27,232 bases of DNA from Bacteroidota bacterium (GTDB lineage: Bacteria > Bacteroidota > Bacteroidia > CAILMK01): positions 1-27,232 of the forward strand of contig JABDEJ010000025.1 of the NCBI GenBank assembly GCA_013287095.1, in the 5' to 3' direction. This document shows positions 23,454 through 27,232 of this stretch, piece after piece. A program made the translations under genes and the position numbers. Each line of letters begins with the position of its first letter. Positions within the stretch are counted from its first letter, which is position 1. The notes under the pieces are model-generated. The model was given only the letters and a program-made list of their open reading frames with translations. It made no database searches and had not been told where the DNA came from.

Positions 23454-26270
23454 ATGAAAAAAATTTTTCTTTTATCCTTACTCTTTGCATTTACCCTGAG
23501 CGGAATATGTTTCGGCCAGGGACTCTCAATGCTGGATTTTTCGTTTAACGCCAAACTGCCTATAGATCCGAACATGCGGACCGGGGTTTTGCCTAACGGA
23601 ATGCATTATTATATCCGCAAAAATACCAAACCGGAACACAGGGCTGAAATGAGGTTGGTGGAACATGCCGGTTCAGTATTGGAAAATGATTCACAACAAG
23701 GATTGGCGCACCTTACGGAGCACATGTGCTTTAACGGGACGAAAAATTTTACAAAAAGCGCCATTGTGGATTACCTGGAATCAATCGGAATGCGATTTGG
23801 AGCCGACCTTAATGCATATACCACTTATGATGAAACGGTATATATGCTCCAGGTACCTACTGATACCCCAAAGTTTGTTAAAAACGGGTTGCAGATATTG
23901 GAAGACTGGGCACACAACGTAAGTTTTGATCCTATTGAAATAGATAAAGAACGCGGTGTTGTTATAGAAGAATGGCGTTTAGGCCGCGGCGCTTTCGAAA
24001 GGATGCAAAGAAAAATTGACCCTATCATTTACAACAATTCGAAATATGCGGAACGCAACCCTATTGGCAAAAAAGATGTGGTTTTATACTGTAAACACGA
24101 CACGCTTACCAAATTCTATCATGACTGGTACAGACCGGATCTACAGGCTATTGTAGTAGTCGGAGATTTTGACATGGACCAGATGGAAAAAATGGTTGTT
24201 GCACAGTTTTCACCAATTCCGGAACCAAAAAATCCACGCCCGCGTGTTCAGAATACAATCGCTCCCCATAAAGGCACTGTCATAGCGGAAGCCACTGATA
24301 AGGAAGATCCTTATGTCATTATCCAGGCGCAATACAGGCATCCTAAACTCGAGTATGCAACCGTAAAAGATTACCGCGACCATATCAAACAAAACCTTTT
24401 CAGTATGATGGTCTCGGCACGGCTTCAAGAACAAATGCATTCTGCAAAACCGCCTTTTACATACGCGGCAGCCAATATTGGTCAGGGTCTCGGACAAACG
24501 TCAGAATATTCAGTTTTTGGCGTGGCGCCCGATAACGATATTGCCGGGAGTATAAAGGCCATTCTTGCCGAAAATGAAAGTGTTCGCAGAAACGGGTTTA
24601 CGGCATCAGAATTGGACAGGGCCAAGAAAAACCTGCTGGAACAAATAGAAAGCGCATATAAAGAAAAAGATAAAACAGATTCCAAAGCATTGACCGAAGA
24701 ATGTGTCCGTCATTACCTTGATGGCGAAGATATTATGGGTATCAGTAACGATTATGCGTTTCATGAAAAGTTCATTCCTGAAATTACCCTGGATGAACTC
24801 AATATCATGGCCCACGAATGGATTACCGATGACAATAATGCCGTAATGCTGGAGGCACCTGATAAAGAAGGCATCAAAATTCCTACCGAAGCTGAAATCA
24901 AAGATATCCTTGAAGGTGTCAAAAAAGAAAATATCGCCGCATATCAGGATGCTTCTGCTGGTCAGGTACTTTTACCAAACAAACCGACCGGTGGCAAAGT
25001 AATAAAAGAAACAACCAATAAAGAAACAGGGACAACTGAATGGACACTTTCCAATGGGGCAAAAGTAATTCTGAAACCAACAGATTTTAAAGATGATCAG
25101 ATCCTTTTTGATGCATACAGCCCGGGTGGAACTTCCCTGGTGCCTGATAAAGATTTTGTAACCTGTGAAAACGCCCCTGATATTATTGATTATTCCGGCA
25201 TCGCATCTTTTGATGCCAATACGGTCACTAAAATGCTAACGGGGAAAAAAGTAGATGTAACACCTTATATTACTGAAAATTACGAGGCGTTTGAAGGTGG
25301 GACAACCCCGAAGGATGTGGAAACTGCACTACAACTCATTTACTTGTATTTCACAAACCCCCGTCAGGACAAAGATGGATTTGCTTCCTATATGGCGCGG
25401 GAAAACAGTTTTATACAGAACATGGCTTTAAGCCCTGAAGCTGTATTGAGGGACAGCAACCAGGCAGTAGTCAACAACCACCATTTCAGGAAAAGGCCGT
25501 TGACTGCTGAGCTTTTAAAAGAAATTAAGGAAAATGATGTTATGAACCTTTATAAACAAAGGTTTGCCGATGGCGGAAATTTCACTTTCTTTTTTGTTGG
25601 TAATTTTAAACCTGAAGATATCAAACCAATGATTGAAACCTACATTGGCGGCCTCCCGTCTACAGGGAAAAAAGAGAAATGGGAAGACCTGCATTATACT
25701 TTCCCAAAGGGAGTTGTAAAACAATATGTAAAAAAAGGGACAGAGCCAAAGAGCTATGTGGCCATAACCATGAAAGGTAAATTTGACTGGAATATGAAAA
25801 ACAAGGTTGATGCTGAAGCCATGATAAAAGTATTGAACATCATGCTACGTGAAGTAATGCGCGAAGACAAAAGCGGTGTATATGGCGTTGGGGTAAACCT
25901 TGTACCTGCAAGGATCCCGGAAGCCGGTTATACCCTGAGTATTCAGTTTGGCTGCGCTCCTGAAAACGTGGATATGCTGGTGCAAACAGCCTTTGACCAG
26001 GTAGCAAAACTTGAAAAAGAAGGCCCGACAGCCCAGAATATGGAAAAAGCCATTGAGACCATGCATCGTTCCAGGGAAGTGAACCTGAAAGACAATAATT
26101 TCTGGGTACATGCATTGCAATCTTATTCTATGAATGGAGATGATATTTCTGACATTATGAAATACGATGAAATGGCTAATAAAATCACGGCAGCGGATGT
26201 GCAAAATGCTGCAAAGAGATATTTTAACATGGATAACTATGTTGAAATGGTGCTGGTGCCTGAGAAATGA
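23454..26270 (+). CDS. Exported M16 family zinc metallopeptidase
   Basis: This is a 938-residue protease of the M16 (insulinase/pitrilysin) family with a signal peptide (residues 1-21, MKKIFLLSLLFAFTLSGICFG), so it is periplasmic or secreted. The inverted zinc motif HxxEH is present as GLAHLTEHMCFNGT (His86, Glu89, His90), and the third ligand is expected in ERGVVIEEW near residue 171. The length implies two M16 units. The second half, about 530-938, has the inactive-type fold (GNFTFFFVGNFKPEDIKPMIETYIGGLPS) and lacks HxxEH, as in other members. It resembles PqqL-like proteases in Bacteroidota. The substrate is unknown. It is followed by a strong terminator and is thus probably monocistronic. 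Confidence 0.95.
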   Translation: MKKIFLLSLLFAFTLSGICFGQGLSMLDFSFNAKLPIDPNMRTGVLPNGMHYYIRKNTKPEHRAEMRLVEHAGSVLENDSQQGLAHLTEHMCFNGTKNFTKSAIVDYLESIGMRFGADLNAYTTYDETVYMLQVPTDTPKFVKNGLQILEDWAHNVSFDPIEIDKERGVVIEEWRLGRGAFERMQRKIDPIIYNNSKYAERNPIGKKDVVLYCKHDTLTKFYHDWYRPDLQAIVVVGDFDMDQMEKMVVAQFSPIPEPKNPRPRVQNTIAPHKGTVIAEATDKEDPYVIIQAQYRHPKLEYATVKDYRDHIKQNLFSMMVSARLQEQMHSAKPPFTYAAANIGQGLGQTSEYSVFGVAPDNDIAGSIKAILAENESVRRNGFTASELDRAKKNLLEQIESAYKEKDKTDSKALTEECVRHYLDGEDIMGISNDYAFHEKFIPEITLDELNIMAHEWITDDNNAVMLEAPDKEGIKIPTEAEIKDILEGVKKENIAAYQDASAGQVLLPNKPTGGKVIKETTNKETGTTEWTLSNGAKVILKPTDFKDDQILFDAYSPGGTSLVPDKDFVTCENAPDIIDYSGIASFDANTVTKMLTGKKVDVTPYITENYEAFEGGTTPKDVETALQLIYLYFTNPRQDKDGFASYMARENSFIQNMALSPEAVLRDSNQAVVNNHHFRKRPLTAELLKEIKENDVMNLYKQRFADGGNFTFFFVGNFKPEDIKPMIETYIGGLPSTGKKEKWEDLHYTFPKGVVKQYVKKGTEPKSYVAITMKGKFDWNMKNKVDAEAMIKVLNIMLREVMREDKSGVYGVGVNLVPARIPEAGYTLSIQFGCAPENVDMLVQTAFDQVAKLEKEGPTAQNMEKAIETMHRSREVNLKDNNFWVHALQSYSMNGDDISDIMKYDEMANKITAADVQNAAKRYFNMDNYVEMVLVPEK

Positions 26271-26282
26271 TCATCCGACCAC

Positions 26283-26306
26283 TTTCGACATTTGAGCTTG
26301 TCGAAA
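26283..26306. repeat. TTTCGACA/TGTCGAAA hairpin
   Basis: TTTCGACA (26283-26290) and TGTCGAAA (26299-26306) form a perfect 8-bp stem with an 8-nt loop, just after the protease stop. It is a TCGA-type element common in Bacteroidota intergenic DNA and is separate from the terminator that follows. Confidence 0.6.
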
Positions 26307-26317
26307 ACAACAATTTC

Positions 26318-26353
26318 AAAGCCGTTGACTTTAAAAAGTCAACGGCTTTTTTT
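26318..26353 (+). terminator. Strong rho-independent terminator of the M16 protease
   Basis: AAAGCCGTTGACTTT (26318-26332) pairs perfectly with AAAGTCAACGGCTTT (26335-26349) around a 2-nt gap. Seven Ts run from 26347 to 26353. The A-rich left flank makes it usable in both directions. Confidence 0.9.
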
Positions 26354-26406
26354 ATTTTCTGCCTTGTTTGGCCAGGTATAAAAGATGAAAATTTCATTAA
26401 AAACCT

Positions 26407-26414
26407 TATCTTTG
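26407..26414 (+). promoter_or_regulatory. Candidate -7 box (TATCTTTG) of the T9SS cargo gene
   Basis: TATCTTTG matches TAnnTTTG and lies 19 nt upstream of the ATG at 26434, after the terminator. No clear -33 element is visible. Confidence 0.45.
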
Positions 26415-26433
26415 CATATTAAAACCTTGCAAT

Positions 26434-27141
26434 ATGAAAACTTCTCTACGGTTACTATTATCTGCACTAATTATTTGCACCTTTGGTATTACTAATTCAA
26501 AAGGAAAGGGATACATAATCCCAGTTCATGATGTTAGTATAAACAAGTATGATGAAGATAGCACAGTTGAATCCCTCCAGCTTACAAATCTGGATTCAAC
26601 AGGTATCATGAATATTCACTGGCAGATACTTAATGACGGGTTTTCTCTTTCAGGCTGGACCTATACCTTTTGTGACCTGGCACAATGCTATGTGACATCA
26701 TACCCAAAATCAGCAACAGACCCACTGGTTCCTAAAACTAACGGGGCTTTTGTTATAACGGTCCAAAATTTTAACCATGAGGCGACTTCCGCGATTATGC
26801 AGATAAAAATATGGGACGCGAGCGATCCGAACCACCCAGATACCGTGAACATGAGTATAAATGGCACACTCATGGGAATTAATAATTCTATTATTCCATC
26901 TTCATTTGTAGCAGTTTTCCCGAATCCTGCTACAAACTATATTAATCTTGAAGCGAATCTAAATAGCTTCCAGCCCATAAAAGCAATTATTTTTAACAGT
27001 TTGGGGAAAACAATTTCTGAGCAAAACATCTCCGGAAGCACAAACCGTTTACCGGTTTATGATCTGCCATACGGGATTTATATCATCAGCCTTCGTGACC
27101 AATATGGCCGCGAAACCAGAAAGCAGTTTGTAAAAGAGTAA
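26434..27141 (+). CDS. Secreted protein with a type IX secretion C-terminal sorting domain
   Basis: This 235-residue protein is exported by Sec (signal peptide about 1-22, MKTSLRLLLSALIICTFG) and then by the type IX system across the outer membrane. Residues about 25-150 are a beta-rich domain of unknown role with two cysteines (FCDLAQCYV) and an Ig-like NMSINGTLMG strand at the end. Residues about 158-235 form the T9SS type A sorting domain: VAVFPNPATNYINLEA, KAIIFNSLGKTISEQ, LPVYDLPYGIYIISLRD and the terminal RKQFVKE. It implies a working T9SS elsewhere in the genome. The short N-terminal part suggests a small binding or adhesion module rather than an enzyme. Confidence 0.92.
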   Translation: MKTSLRLLLSALIICTFGITNSKGKGYIIPVHDVSINKYDEDSTVESLQLTNLDSTGIMNIHWQILNDGFSLSGWTYTFCDLAQCYVTSYPKSATDPLVPKTNGAFVITVQNFNHEATSAIMQIKIWDASDPNHPDTVNMSINGTLMGINNSIIPSSFVAVFPNPATNYINLEANLNSFQPIKAIIFNSLGKTISEQNISGSTNRLPVYDLPYGIYIISLRDQYGRETRKQFVKE

Positions 27142-27219
27142 AACAGTCATTTTGTGGCTTTGAGTCAATTTTCCTCGAGTAATTTATGGTCGAATTAAGG
27201 ATGTTAGGAGCCGTCATCC

Positions 27220-27227
27220 TATGTTTG
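27220..27227 (+). promoter_or_regulatory. Candidate -7 box (TATGTTTG) for a gene beyond the right edge
   Basis: TATGTTTG matches TAnnTTTG and is preceded by GGATG/CATCC arms (27199-27203, 27215-27219). It lies at the window end, so the gene it may serve cannot be seen. Confidence 0.3.
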
Positions 27228-27232
27228 CAAAG

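Overview
The window looks like chromosomal DNA of a Bacteroidota bacterium, probably from the Chitinophagales/Sphingobacteriia side. The evidence is a type IX secretion C-terminal sorting domain at the right end, DUF4783 and DUF3109 family proteins, an OmpA/PD40 lipoprotein-like envelope protein, and repeated TAnnTTTG boxes (the -7 element of Bacteroidota promoters) upstream of genes. Intergenic palindromic repeats of the kind common in this phylum are also present. Most of the window is ordinary housekeeping DNA with small accessory inserts.

Layout. 1-873 (minus): the 5' part of nadC, running off the left edge, preceded by a DUF4783 gene. 999-2534 (plus): gpmI (glycolysis), divergent from that pair. 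2592-5284 (plus): an accessory islet holding a MntA/HepT toxin-antitoxin pair, a DUF1295 membrane enzyme and a DUF1016/PDDEXK nuclease gene with two palindromes inside it. 5285-5608: a palindrome-rich repeat element. 5609-8654 (minus): an OmpA/PD40 envelope protein and gapA. 8804-12253 (plus): tRNA-Glu with terminator, an AraC regulator, a flavin monooxygenase and a TetA-like efflux pump. The last two genes share a 51-nt upstream block (39/51 identical), so these three genes may form one regulated detoxification or efflux cassette. 12407-17853 (plus): a tightly packed run of pyrD, two glycosyltransferases, kmo (broken by one in-frame TAA) and a polysaccharide deacetylase. 17861-18430 (minus): DUF3109. 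18661-20577 (plus): dnaG. 20724-21313 (plus): a VapBC-like pair. 21430-23121 (minus): a large unrecognised membrane-anchored, highly charged protein. 23454-27141 (plus): a secreted M16 zinc protease and a T9SS-sorted secreted protein.

How the genes relate. gpmI and gapA belong to lower glycolysis but are separate units. nadC at the left edge and kmo in the pyrD cluster both touch quinolinate/NAD synthesis: kmo lies upstream of quinolinate in the kynurenine route and nadC consumes quinolinate. The stop in kmo raises the question of whether that route still works here. The most unusual sequence-level signals are the duplicated regulatory block, the perfect 27-nt palindrome inside the nuclease gene, the single nonsense codon in kmo, and the envelope-protein gene with no ATG start in reach. 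I did not find a clearly novel multi-gene system. The AraC/monooxygenase/efflux cassette and the unrecognised 563-residue protein are the best candidates.
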